Shown: positions 1 to 4,633 of the stretch, piece by piece | How positions within the stretch are numbered: position 1 is the first letter of the stretch | Layout of the letters: each line of letters begins with the position of its first letter | Origin: Candidatus Woesearchaeota archaeon | Lineage (GTDB): Archaea > Nanobdellota > Nanobdellia > Woesearchaeales > ARS49 | Direction: 5' to 3' | Assembly: GCA_023261345.1 (NCBI GenBank) | Contig: JAHFPE010000054.1 | Coordinates: 1-6,101, forward strand | Length of the DNA stretch: 6,101 nucleotides | Notes under the pieces: model-generated | The model's database searches: none | The model's input: only the letters and a program-made list of their open reading frames with translations | Told to the model about the DNA's origin: nothing | Translations under genes and position numbers: made by a program

Positions 1-16
1 CTCCGTCGCTAGTTGC

Positions 17-24
17 AAAAAAAA
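17..24 (-). terminator. T-tract terminator after the nitroreductase gene
   Basis: Eight consecutive A on the plus strand read as eight T on the minus strand, about 40 nt downstream of the nitroreductase stop codon. A second shorter T run (minus strand of 37-41) and a 10-bp palindrome TTAACGTTAA at 50-59 lie between stop and tract. Archaeal transcription commonly ends at T-rich tracts without a required hairpin, so this is the likely 3' end. The rest of positions 1-64 shows no gene I can support. Confidence 0.5.
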
Positions 25-64
25 GTAGAAATTAGATTTTTGAGGGCTCTTAACGTTAATCTAT

Positions 65-706
65 TTATTTTACCCTTTCAAGTTTCTCAGTCACTTTTTT
101 CAAGAGTAGCTTTCCTTCTTTAATGAGCCGCTGTACGTGTTGTGACGTGTATCCATAATATGCACCGAAGTCTTTAGCTGATGAGCCCCAACTTTCAATA
201 TACGTGATGTTCTCAATTAAGAATTTTGGCGGGGGAGAAACAATTTCATCTGGATATCCGATCGCAATTAGCGCAACTGGTTTTACGTTTCCTGGAATGC
301 CAAGTTCTCGTGTGAGCATATCTTCTTCAAATGCGCTAACCCAGCACGTGCCAAGGCCATCCTCGTGTGCTGTAAGAAGCATGTTCTCAATTGCAGCTCC
401 ACATTCAAGAAATGCGTACAACTTCTCGCCTCGTTCTCCGTAAAATCTTTTTGGTTTGTGTGGTTCAGCAACAACCACAATGTGTACTGGTGCTCTACTA
501 ATCCAATGTTGTTGTAAGCATGCTTCTCCAAGTTTTTTTCGCATGTCCTCGTCGGTGATGATGATGAACTTCCATGGTTGTAAGTTTCCAGCTGAAGGCG
601 TGTGCTTTGCTGCTTCAAGCATGTGCCCGATTTTTTCCATTTCTATTGGAATTTCAAGGAATTTGCGTATGCTTCGTCGTGTTAGTGCTGCGTGAAGTAC
701 TTCCAT
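65..706 (-). CDS. Nitroreductase-family FMN-dependent oxidoreductase
   Basis: Encodes 213 residues from the chosen ATG. Nitroreductase-fold enzymes bind FMN at a homodimer interface and use NAD(P)H to reduce nitro compounds, quinones or other substrates in the cytoplasm; the substrate cannot be read from sequence. Visible family marks are the N-terminal RRSIRKF (about 10-16, FMN phosphate contact), PSAGNLQPW (37-45), DGLGTCWVSAF (116-126) and GIPGNVKPVALIAIGYP (136-152). A further tail of about 55 residues, rich in Lys near its end, follows the fold. The frame stays open 18 codons upstream, but that stretch does not resemble the family and almost reaches the stop of the preceding gene. The ATG at 704-706 begins the family-typical MEVLHAALTRRSIRKF and lies 26.5 nt from the centre of a TATA-like box, so a leaderless transcript is likely. 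The gene is transcribed in the same direction as its neighbour but appears to have its own promoter. Confidence 0.9.
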   Translation of the reverse strand: MEVLHAALTRRSIRKFLEIPIEMEKIGHMLEAAKHTPSAGNLQPWKFIIITDEDMRKKLGEACLQQHWISRAPVHIVVVAEPHKPKRFYGERGEKLYAFLECGAAIENMLLTAHEDGLGTCWVSAFEEDMLTRELGIPGNVKPVALIAIGYPDEIVSPPPKFLIENITYIESWGSSAKDFGAYYGYTSQHVQRLIKEGKLLLKKVTEKLERVK

Positions 707-728
707 ATGGTTAAGCGAAGAGGGCGTG

Positions 729-736
729 TATTTAAG
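729..736 (-). promoter_or_regulatory. TATA box of the nitroreductase gene
   Basis: Minus strand reads CTTAAATA, close to the archaeal box A consensus. Its centre is 26.5 nt upstream of the ATG at 706, so transcription would start at or next to the start codon. It lies in the 46-nt gap after the upstream gene's stop. Confidence 0.5.
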
Positions 737-752
737 CGTTGTTCTCGTAAAC

Positions 753-1670
753 TTAAGCAAGAGTTAATGATAAACTCGCTTCCAAATAACATCCGTTTTC
801 TTGCGTAATATCCGCTTGTTTAATTACTGGTTCATATGTAGCGTAAAATCCTTTATGTTGCTCAATAAACATTGGATGAAATGTTGGTCGAATTACTTTA
901 ATTCTTGTGTATTCTTTCTCTTTCGCATACATGCACAGCCACTTCAGTAAAACAACACGCGGATCAATTCCTAATTTGCTTGTTAATCGTGCGTATTCTT
1001 TCCCTTTTTCCTTATCTCTTTTCCAAACTCCATTAACCATTTTTTTGTCCACGCGTTGGCCTTGTAAGTTAATCACGTATACTTCTCTGTTCGTTCGATC
1101 TAAAAAAAAGCCCACCTTTGCAGCAGTTTTTGGAACCATTGAGAATGCATCACTGTATGATGTGCATAAGTGAAGTGAGATTCCAAAATAGTCATCAGTA
1201 TCTCCCCACGTTAATTTTGCAAATAGTCCTCGTTCAAGATCCATTGGTTTTTCAAATCCAAAGGTAGGTCTTAGAGGAATTGTTTCGTGCATAATTCTTC
1301 CGTTATGTTCGATTTTTGAAATGATGTCCTCAACTGTTGGTTGTTCAAGTCCGTGGAGAAGAAAATGAGGGTATGCCAAATTGTCTTCGTTCGGAAATGG
1401 TGCTGCAAACTTCTGTATTGCGTCTCCTGCTCGCCTGCTGAATTCTGAGAAGTCCTGCTTGCTCGATGCTAACGTATAGGCGCGATCTAGTAGTTTGAGA
1501 ACGAGTGCAGAGTTATGTCCCAAACGAAGGCAAGGATTGTCTTTGAAAGGTACGAGGGGGGTGGCTCGCATAGCTTCAACAATAGCCATTGAGTTCTCAT
1601 AGGAATCATCTGGTTTGTGATGATACTCAATAAGCTTGCGTGCAAATCCTTCTATATTAATTTCTACCAT
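753..1670 (-). CDS. Protein of unknown function, about 305 residues
   Basis: I do not recognise this protein with confidence. It is soluble, with no signal peptide or membrane segment. The N-terminal third looks helical (about 1-90). The middle and C-terminal part (about 125-300) looks like a mixed alpha/beta domain, with EVYVINLQGQR (196-206), a helix around PRVVLLKWLCMYAKEK (237-252), then TRIKVIRPTFHPMF (255-268) and HKGFYATYEPVIKQA (272-286). The strand-QG, helix, strand-H order vaguely recalls DUF535/VirK-like or acetyltransferase-like proteins, but that is only an impression and I assign no function. Two starts are possible: ATG at 1679 (308 residues) or ATG at 1670 (305). The second is 26.5 nt from the centre of the TATA-like box at 1693-1700, matching the leaderless spacing elsewhere in the window, so I prefer it. 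Confidence 0.75.
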   Translation of the reverse strand: MVEINIEGFARKLIEYHHKPDDSYENSMAIVEAMRATPLVPFKDNPCLRLGHNSALVLKLLDRAYTLASSKQDFSEFSRRAGDAIQKFAAPFPNEDNLAYPHFLLHGLEQPTVEDIISKIEHNGRIMHETIPLRPTFGFEKPMDLERGLFAKLTWGDTDDYFGISLHLCTSYSDAFSMVPKTAAKVGFFLDRTNREVYVINLQGQRVDKKMVNGVWKRDKEKGKEYARLTSKLGIDPRVVLLKWLCMYAKEKEYTRIKVIRPTFHPMFIEQHKGFYATYEPVIKQADITQENGCYLEASLSLTLA

Positions 1671-1692
1671 TGTCGTCATAAGTTCATGCAGA

Positions 1693-1700
1693 TTTATTAA
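1693..1700 (-). promoter_or_regulatory. TATA box of the unknown-function gene
   Basis: Minus strand reads TTAATAAA. The centre is 26.5 nt from the ATG at 1670 and only 17.5 nt from the ATG at 1679. This is too close for the earlier ATG to lie on the transcript if start sites follow the usual archaeal spacing, and it supports the shorter protein. Confidence 0.45.
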
Positions 1701-1777
1701 TCTTTGATTGCCAACTCTTTTTACGAAACTTGCATCTAGCAGCTCCGAATAGTGCCTTGTTAGAAATTGATACTAGA

Positions 1778-1824
1778 AAAACGCCGCGTGACGTTCTTTG
1801 TTTATGTTAGTCACGCGGCGTTTT
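1778..1824. repeat. Perfect 15-bp inverted repeat, bidirectional-terminator-like
   Basis: AAAACGCCGCGTGAC (1778-1792) and GTCACGCGGCGTTTT (1810-1824) are exact reverse complements around a 17-nt loop. The stem core is very GC-rich and ends in A/T runs on both sides, so on either strand it reads as a hairpin followed by TTTT. It lies about 80-110 nt upstream of one TATA box and about 90 nt upstream of the other, between divergent genes. It could insulate the two promoters, bind a dimeric regulator, or be a dispersed genomic repeat. The remaining parts of 1701-1910 show no gene or RNA that I can support. Confidence 0.85.
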
Positions 1825-1910
1825 CGCAAAGATAGTTCAGAAGAGGCAACATTCGCAGGTGCTAGTTGAAAAAAGAGGGGTATCGTGAGTTGTCTCGTAA
1901 ACAGTAATCC

Positions 1911-1918
1911 ATATATAC
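1911..1918 (+). promoter_or_regulatory. TATA box of the FecR-domain gene
   Basis: Reads ATATATAC. Its centre is 25.5 nt upstream of the ATG at 1940, again predicting a leaderless transcript. A second A/T-rich stretch, CTTAAATTT at 1921-1929, is too close to the ATG to serve for it. Confidence 0.6.
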
Positions 1919-1939
1919 CTCTTAAATTTCTGGTGATCT

Positions 1940-3235
1940 ATGCGTGGGAAAATCCTCTTGAGTGTTCTTCTCTGTATTGTGCTAATCGTAATTGGAGGGG
2001 TTCTGTACTTTTTTTGGCCATATCTTGCGGGCACTCCCAATGTTCAGCTTTCAGTAATAAAAATGCCTGTTGAAGTGAATGCTGGTTCTGGTTGGCGTTT
2101 GGGTGTTGATGGCGAGGAATTAATTGAAGGTTGGTCTGTTCGAACTGGACCTAATGGTAGTGCGGTGATTACATTTTTTGCAGATACAACGAGTCGTCTT
2201 GATGAAAATGCAGAAGTTCATATTCAGGGCATTTCTGATTTAGAAGGCGGCTCTGTTTGGCTTGAACAATCTCAGGGTGATGTATGGCATACAATTTCGC
2301 CTGTGGGAATTACACATTTTGCAGTTGATACTCCTAGCGGCAGGTTTGAAGATGATGGCACGTCATTTGGTCTTTCTGTTACTCAGATGATAACGTACGC
2401 GCCAGTGTTGCGAGGAAGCGTACATACGAGTATTATAACAAGTCCTCCTCTTGCTTCATTTACGCAGCGTCCATCATTTCAGAACGCTGGCGCAGGCAAA
2501 ACACAAATTTCGATTACTCCTGGCACTGTTGGTTCATGTCCGAATTCTGGAGAGAATACTGCGAGTGACACGTATGAAACTCCGCTACAATCTTGGGTTG
2601 ATAGGAATGAAGAAAAGGACGCATCCCAACTCGTTAGTAGGCGTGAGCAGCTCAAAACGAAGTACAGCAGAAATATTGGCGTTGGGAAGCGCTTGCTTGG
2701 AACTACTGCATCTGAAGAAAAGTTGAATTCTTGGATTGATGATTATTTAAAAGGAAATACTGATGTTTCGCAACTCATCAAAGATGGGACAATTCCTTCT
2801 TCGTTTAGAACCATCATACCTGCTGAGTTCTTGAAAAAAGTAAAACCTGTAACACCAGGCAAACCTGTGAGAAAGACTTGTACTTGTGCCTGCGGTCCGT
2901 CGTGTTCAAAGACGTTTGTGTACGGTTGCCCAACTGCAGAAAATGCAGAAAAAAGTGGGGGTAGTGTGAATGAATTTGGCAAACGTAAAGGCGTTGTTGG
3001 TCAAGGTAGTTTTGAAGGAATCGTAAAAAAAGGAAAGGATGGAAAGTTTACTGGCGAATGCACAGTGTGTAAGGACAAAGAAAATTTTGTTGACGTTGGT
3101 GCAATGGCAAATGGGGATTGTAGCGCGCCATGTAAGCAGAAGTGTAAAGAGTATGGTGGCAACTTAAAAGATGTCCAGCGTGCTGCTGGGGATGAGTGCA
3201 GAGCGCAATTGCAAGAAGCGTGTGGGTTACGATAA
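1940..3235 (+). CDS. Membrane-anchored FecR-domain protein with Cys-rich C-terminus
   Basis: 431 residues. A single N-terminal hydrophobic segment (about 5-29, preceded by MRGK) should anchor the protein with the rest outside. Residues about 44-165 have the FecR-domain pattern: GEELIEGWSVRTGPNGSAVITF, then a strand ending in RLDENAEVHI, GGSVWLEQSQGDVW, FAVDTPSGRF and VLRGSVH. FecR itself relays ferric siderophore signals to a sigma factor in bacteria; archaeal proteins with this domain are generally uncharacterised envelope proteins, so that role should not be transferred. A Ser/Thr/Pro-rich linker (about 165-215) and a charged, probably helical part (about 215-300) follow. The last 120 residues hold 12 Cys (314, 316, 318, 322, 330, 374, 377, 394, 398, 402, 420, 428), including CTCAC and CxxC motifs, suggesting disulfides or metal binding. 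The ATG fits a leaderless transcript. No other gene shares its transcription unit. Confidence 0.8.
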   Translation: MRGKILLSVLLCIVLIVIGGVLYFFWPYLAGTPNVQLSVIKMPVEVNAGSGWRLGVDGEELIEGWSVRTGPNGSAVITFFADTTSRLDENAEVHIQGISDLEGGSVWLEQSQGDVWHTISPVGITHFAVDTPSGRFEDDGTSFGLSVTQMITYAPVLRGSVHTSIITSPPLASFTQRPSFQNAGAGKTQISITPGTVGSCPNSGENTASDTYETPLQSWVDRNEEKDASQLVSRREQLKTKYSRNIGVGKRLLGTTASEEKLNSWIDDYLKGNTDVSQLIKDGTIPSSFRTIIPAEFLKKVKPVTPGKPVRKTCTCACGPSCSKTFVYGCPTAENAEKSGGSVNEFGKRKGVVGQGSFEGIVKKGKDGKFTGECTVCKDKENFVDVGAMANGDCSAPCKQKCKEYGGNLKDVQRAAGDECRAQLQEACGLR

Positions 3236-3245
3236 CGCGGAAAAG

Positions 3246-3251
3246 ATTTTT
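3246..3251 (+). terminator. Possible T-tract terminator of the FecR-domain gene
   Basis: A run of five T and an A (TTTTTA) begins about 11 nt after the stop codon, preceded by AAAAGA. It is the first T-rich tract downstream and a plausible archaeal termination site, but it is short. Confidence 0.3.
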
Positions 3252-3255
3252 ATTG

Positions 3256-3311
3256 CTCGAATTTGGGTTAATACCCCTCAGCTCTGCTGCGATGGCGCGT
3301 GCAAATTCGAG
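3256..3311. repeat. Structured unit 1: 10-bp stem enclosing a repeat with mini-hairpins
   Basis: CTCGAATTTG (3256-3265) pairs perfectly with CAAATTCGAG (3302-3311). Inside are GGT-TAAT-ACC (3266-3275) and CAGC-TCT-GCTG (3279-3289), so the unit could form a three-way junction. It contains the first copy of an imperfect direct repeat (ATACCC..CAGCTCTGCTG, about 3271-3297). It could be a non-coding RNA, a REP-like palindrome or a promoter-distal regulatory element; the sequence alone does not decide. Confidence 0.6.
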
Positions 3312-3314
3312 GCT

Positions 3315-3388
3315 TCAACAACCCAATCACGATAGTTCGTTCACGCCTATCAACATACCCTACAGCTCTGCTGTGATTGGGTTGTTGA
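3315..3388. repeat. Structured unit 2: 16-bp stem enclosing the second repeat copy
   Basis: TCAACAACCCAATCAC (3315-3330) pairs perfectly with GTGATTGGGTTGTTGA (3373-3388). The 42-nt interior contains GATAG/CTATC (3331-3335 with 3347-3351) and AGC-TCT-GCT (3364-3372), which stack directly against the outer stem, again a three-way-junction shape. The second copy of the direct repeat (ATACCCTACAGCTCTGCTG, 3355-3373) lies in its right half. Only 3 nt separate it from unit 1. It is 44 nt upstream of the TATA box of the next operon. Confidence 0.7.
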
Positions 3389-3431
3389 TTATGTTCAACA
3401 CCGGAAATTTACCGGATAATCTCAAGAAACA

Positions 3432-3439
3432 CTTATTAA
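3432..3439 (+). promoter_or_regulatory. TATA box of the DUF4258-DUF2283 operon
   Basis: Reads CTTATTAA, with its centre 25.5 nt before the ATG at 3461, predicting a leaderless first gene. The 8-bp direct repeat AGCAGGCA occurs at 3439-3446 and 3454-3461, spanning the TATA edge to the start codon, and ACCGGA occurs twice at 3400-3405 and 3411-3416. Both are candidate autoregulatory sites, unproven. Confidence 0.5.
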
Positions 3440-3460
3440 GCAGGCACTGGCTTAGCAGGC

Positions 3461-3665
3461 ATGCAGATTGACATTACTCTTCATGCACGAGAACGCATGA
3501 GGTCACGAGGGGTCTCTGTAGAAGAGTTGTTAGACTCCATTATCTTCTCAGATCAATCGAGAAAACAATTACATTTTTATCAAACATTTATCGCGTGGAA
3601 CAATCGAGGTTGTTACAGTACAAAAAGAAAACATCATAAAAGTCATTACTGTCTATTGGGTATAA
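3461..3665 (+). pseudogene. DUF4258-family toxin-like protein with apparent frameshift
   Basis: The N-terminal frame gives MQIDITLHARERMRSRGVSV.., the DUF4258 hallmark H-x3-R-x3-RG pattern followed by a helix. After Arg34 this frame loses family character and runs on to a stop at 3674-3676, inside the next gene. The +1 frame instead gives NYIFIKHL, RGTIEVVTV and IIKVITVYWV followed by TAA at 3663-3665, which is the expected DUF4258 beta-strand C-terminus. Deleting one A from AAAA at 3562-3565 would join both parts into a 67-residue protein of normal family size whose stop is one base before the downstream ATG. DUF4258 is functionally uncharacterised; its frequent pairing with DUF2283 suggests a toxin-antitoxin-like role, which is inference. 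The extra base could be a true inactivating mutation, a sequencing or assembly error, or less likely a recoding site. Confidence 0.75.
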
Positions 3666-3666
3666 T

Positions 3667-3879
3667 ATGGAATTAAACTACGATAAAAAGGCAGATGCAC
3701 TGTATAATGTTTTTCGTAAAGGACAGTTCGCAAAGAACAAAATTATTGATGATTCGACCATTCTAGATATTGATAAAGAAGGAAATCTATTGGGAATAGA
3801 ACTTCTTGATGCAAGCAAACGCATTCCCGCACAATCACTCTCCTCAGTTCATTTGAAAAATCTTGTTTTGGCTGAATAG
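3667..3879 (+). CDS. DUF2283-family small protein, antitoxin-like partner
   Basis: 70 residues, complete. It opens with MELNYDKKADALYNVFRKG, has ILDIDKEGNLLGIELLDASK in the middle (about 32-51) and ends in a short tail. This is the DUF2283 signature (YD..ADALY, then a D.D..G...GIE.L.AS turn), giving a small beta-rich cytoplasmic protein. The ATG begins one base after the corrected stop of the DUF4258 gene (TAATATG), so the two were evidently cotranslated. No promoter is seen directly in front. The usual partner arrangement suggests it binds or neutralises the DUF4258 protein, an inference from gene pairing. It looks intact although its partner is frameshifted, which fits loss of a toxin with retention of the antitoxin, or an error in the sequence. 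Confidence 0.85.
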   Translation: MELNYDKKADALYNVFRKGQFAKNKIIDDSTILDIDKEGNLLGIELLDASKRIPAQSLSSVHLKNLVLAE

Positions 3880-3904
3880 AAATTCCACTTAGAAAACGGA
3901 ATGT

Positions 3905-3918
3905 TTTAACATGTTAAA
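3905..3918. repeat. 14-bp perfect palindrome
   Basis: TTTAACATGTTAAA is its own reverse complement and lies 26 nt after the DUF2283 stop. Just before it, AAAAC-GGAAT-GTTTT (3893-3907) is a second small inverted repeat sharing three bases with it. It could be a regulator site or part of a transcript 3' end. Confidence 0.45.
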
Positions 3919-3955
3919 GTGAACTGCAATATGTTCGCAAACTGTTGAAGCGTAG

Positions 3956-3994
3956 TTTTTCTTTTGATCAAACTTTTCTTTTAATAAAAGTTTG
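3956..3994 (+). terminator. T-rich tract and 9-bp hairpin after the DUF2283 gene
   Basis: A pyrimidine tract (TTTTTCTTTT, 3956-3965) is followed by CAAACTTTT (3969-3977) and AAAAGTTTG (3986-3994), a perfect 9-bp stem with an 8-nt loop. T-rich tracts end archaeal transcripts, so this probably closes the DUF4258-DUF2283 unit. The hairpin's own role is uncertain. Confidence 0.4.
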
Positions 3995-3997
3995 CAT

Positions 3998-4032
3998 GAT
4001 TACGGTTTTGATAGATGAAGTAATCCGTAATC
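3998..4032. repeat. 8-bp inverted repeat with 19-nt loop
   Basis: GATTACGG (3998-4005) and CCGTAATC (4025-4032) are exact reverse complements. The element starts 3 nt after the preceding hairpin and ends 55 nt before the next TATA box, in an otherwise gene-free 238-nt spacer (3880-4117). Confidence 0.4.
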
Positions 4033-4049
4033 TCAAGTCATGATTGCTT

Positions 4050-4061
4050 CGATGTACATCG
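4050..4061. repeat. 12-bp perfect palindrome upstream of the 4118 gene
   Basis: CGATGTACATCG is fully self-complementary and is followed by TTTT. It lies 25 nt upstream of the TATA-like box at 4087-4094, a suitable position for an activator or repressor dimer. No regulator is identified. Confidence 0.4.
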
Positions 4062-4086
4062 TTTTGTAGTCGAAAAGTCTCGCAAC

Positions 4087-4094
4087 CTTTAAGA
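4087..4094 (+). promoter_or_regulatory. TATA-like box of the 4118 gene
   Basis: Reads CTTTAAGA, a weaker match to box A than the others. Its centre is 27.5 nt from the ATG at 4118 and supports that start over the TTG two codons upstream. Confidence 0.4.
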
Positions 4095-4117
4095 ATATCT
4101 TTGAAATAAAGTTGATT

Positions 4118-4546
4118 ATGCCTGAATTGCAATTTCCCACTGTTGCATTATATCTTTCTCGTTTGGGGCAGTATGGTTTTCCGATTCGTTCACGAAGGAT
4201 TGAAAATGCGTTTGATGTTTCTGGGGATTTAATTCGGGCATTTAATGATGGGTTTGAATATTCCTGTTCCAAATCTGATGCTTCTGAGTGGTATGCGGGA
4301 GAATTGCGTATATTGACAGGGAGAGAAGGTGGTCCGTTTGTTTCAGCAGCAGCGTCAGATTCTTTGTACAGGTTATTGTTGGATGAAATTGGCACGAAAG
4401 GGGTACATGAATTAAGGGACGACGCTGCAGGATTTAAAAGAAAGCTGATCTTCATTGAAGGCAGGCGCGTTGTGAGTTCCAGTACAAATATGGAGTATTC
4501 TTTTGTGTTACCAGCACGCTCTCTTGTTGAGAAGTTTCGTTCTTAA
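4118..4546 (+). CDS. Protein of unknown function, 142 residues
   Basis: I do not recognise this protein. It is probably soluble: no membrane segment or signal peptide is visible, and acidic and basic residues are well mixed. An N-terminal MPELQFPTVALYLSRL is followed by RSRRIENAFDVSGDLIRAF (about 24-42), then an EWYAGELRILTG segment and a C-terminal half with KLIFIEGRRVV (about 109-119) and YSFVLPARSLVEKF (about 127-140), suggesting an alpha/beta fold. A TTG two codons upstream gives a longer reading, but the ATG fits the TATA spacing. An antisense open frame over the same bases (4033-4455) has a Pro/Ser/Asn-rich, low-complexity translation and no promoter, so the plus strand is preferred. 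The gene ends 4 nt before the left arm of the ArsR operator, so readthrough into the metal operon is possible. Confidence 0.6.
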   Translation: MPELQFPTVALYLSRLGQYGFPIRSRRIENAFDVSGDLIRAFNDGFEYSCSKSDASEWYAGELRILTGREGGPFVSAAASDSLYRLLLDEIGTKGVHELRDDAAGFKRKLIFIEGRRVVSSSTNMEYSFVLPARSLVEKFRS

Positions 4547-4550
4547 GAAA

Positions 4551-4580
4551 TATAGAAATGTTTATCGTAACATTTATATA
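4551..4580. promoter_or_regulatory. 12-6-12 inverted repeat, likely ArsR operator
   Basis: TATAGAAATGTT (4551-4562) and AACATTTATATA (4569-4580) are inverted copies matching at 11 of 12 positions, with a 6-nt spacer. ArsR/SmtB repressors bind imperfect inverted repeats of this general size over their own promoters. Its right arm contains the TATA box, so bound repressor should block TBP. Assignment to the adjacent ArsR protein is inference from position. Confidence 0.65.
4573..4580 (+). promoter_or_regulatory. TATA box of the ArsR-cupredoxin operon
   Basis: TTTATATA is the best box A match in the window. It predicts a transcript start near 4603, leaving a leader of about 30 nt before the ArsR start, unlike the leaderless genes to the left. 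Confidence 0.6.
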
Positions 4581-4622
4581 ATACTGCTACACTATCTGTA
4601 AAACATGGTATTAATCGCACAT

Positions 4623-4628
4623 GGAGGG
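4623..4628 (+). promoter_or_regulatory. Strong Shine-Dalgarno of the ArsR gene
   Basis: GGAGGG is separated by five bases (TTAGA) from the ATG at 4634. It fixes the ArsR start and agrees with the leader predicted from the TATA box. Confidence 0.7.
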
Positions 4629-4633
4629 TTAGA

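Noticed and set aside
204..695. Open frames on the plus strand opposite the nitroreductase (204-443, 456-695) and a minus-strand frame 283-618
   Set aside because: They overlap a clear nitroreductase with all family motifs; their translations are Ser/Cys/Met-rich with no domain and no promoter or ribosome site.
755..781. Imperfect hairpin AAGC-aa-GAGTT / AACTC-GCTT at the 3' end of the unknown-function gene
   Set aside because: It lies largely inside the coding end, has a bulge and only a short stem, and no T-tract follows on the minus strand; the TATA box directly after it is better evidence for what the gap does.
1680..1939. tRNA or other stable RNA gene in the divergent intergenic region
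   Set aside because: No cloverleaf, GGTTCRAATC-type T-loop or other conserved RNA motif could be found; only the inverted repeat and the two promoters are supported.
1837..2040. Minus-strand 67-residue open frame overlapping the FecR gene start
   Set aside because: It is antisense to a convincing signal-anchor coding start, has no recognisable domain and would run through the TATA box of the plus-strand gene.
3256..3320. Structured unit 1 as an archaeal H/ACA guide RNA
   Set aside because: A stem followed by ACA at 3318-3320 is suggestive, but the ACA is farther from the stem than usual, no kink-turn is clear and no guide pocket could be matched to a target.
3256..3388. The tandem units as a type III toxin-antitoxin RNA or CRISPR array
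   Set aside because: Only two imperfect copies with different outer stems and no constant spacer; the downstream genes are DUF4258 and DUF2283 and not a ToxN-like or Cas protein.
2451..3471. Alternative frames within and after the FecR gene (2451-2726 plus, 2743-2982 minus, 3196-3471 plus)
   Set aside because: The first two are shadows of the Cys-rich FecR protein. The third runs through the structured repeats and the DUF4258 promoter, and its translation has no domain.
4033..4455. Minus-strand 140-residue open frame opposite the 4118 gene
   Set aside because: It has no TATA box at leaderless spacing, is rich in Ser/Asn/Pro without domain character, and its stop end extends into the palindrome-rich spacer; the plus-strand frame has the promoter.
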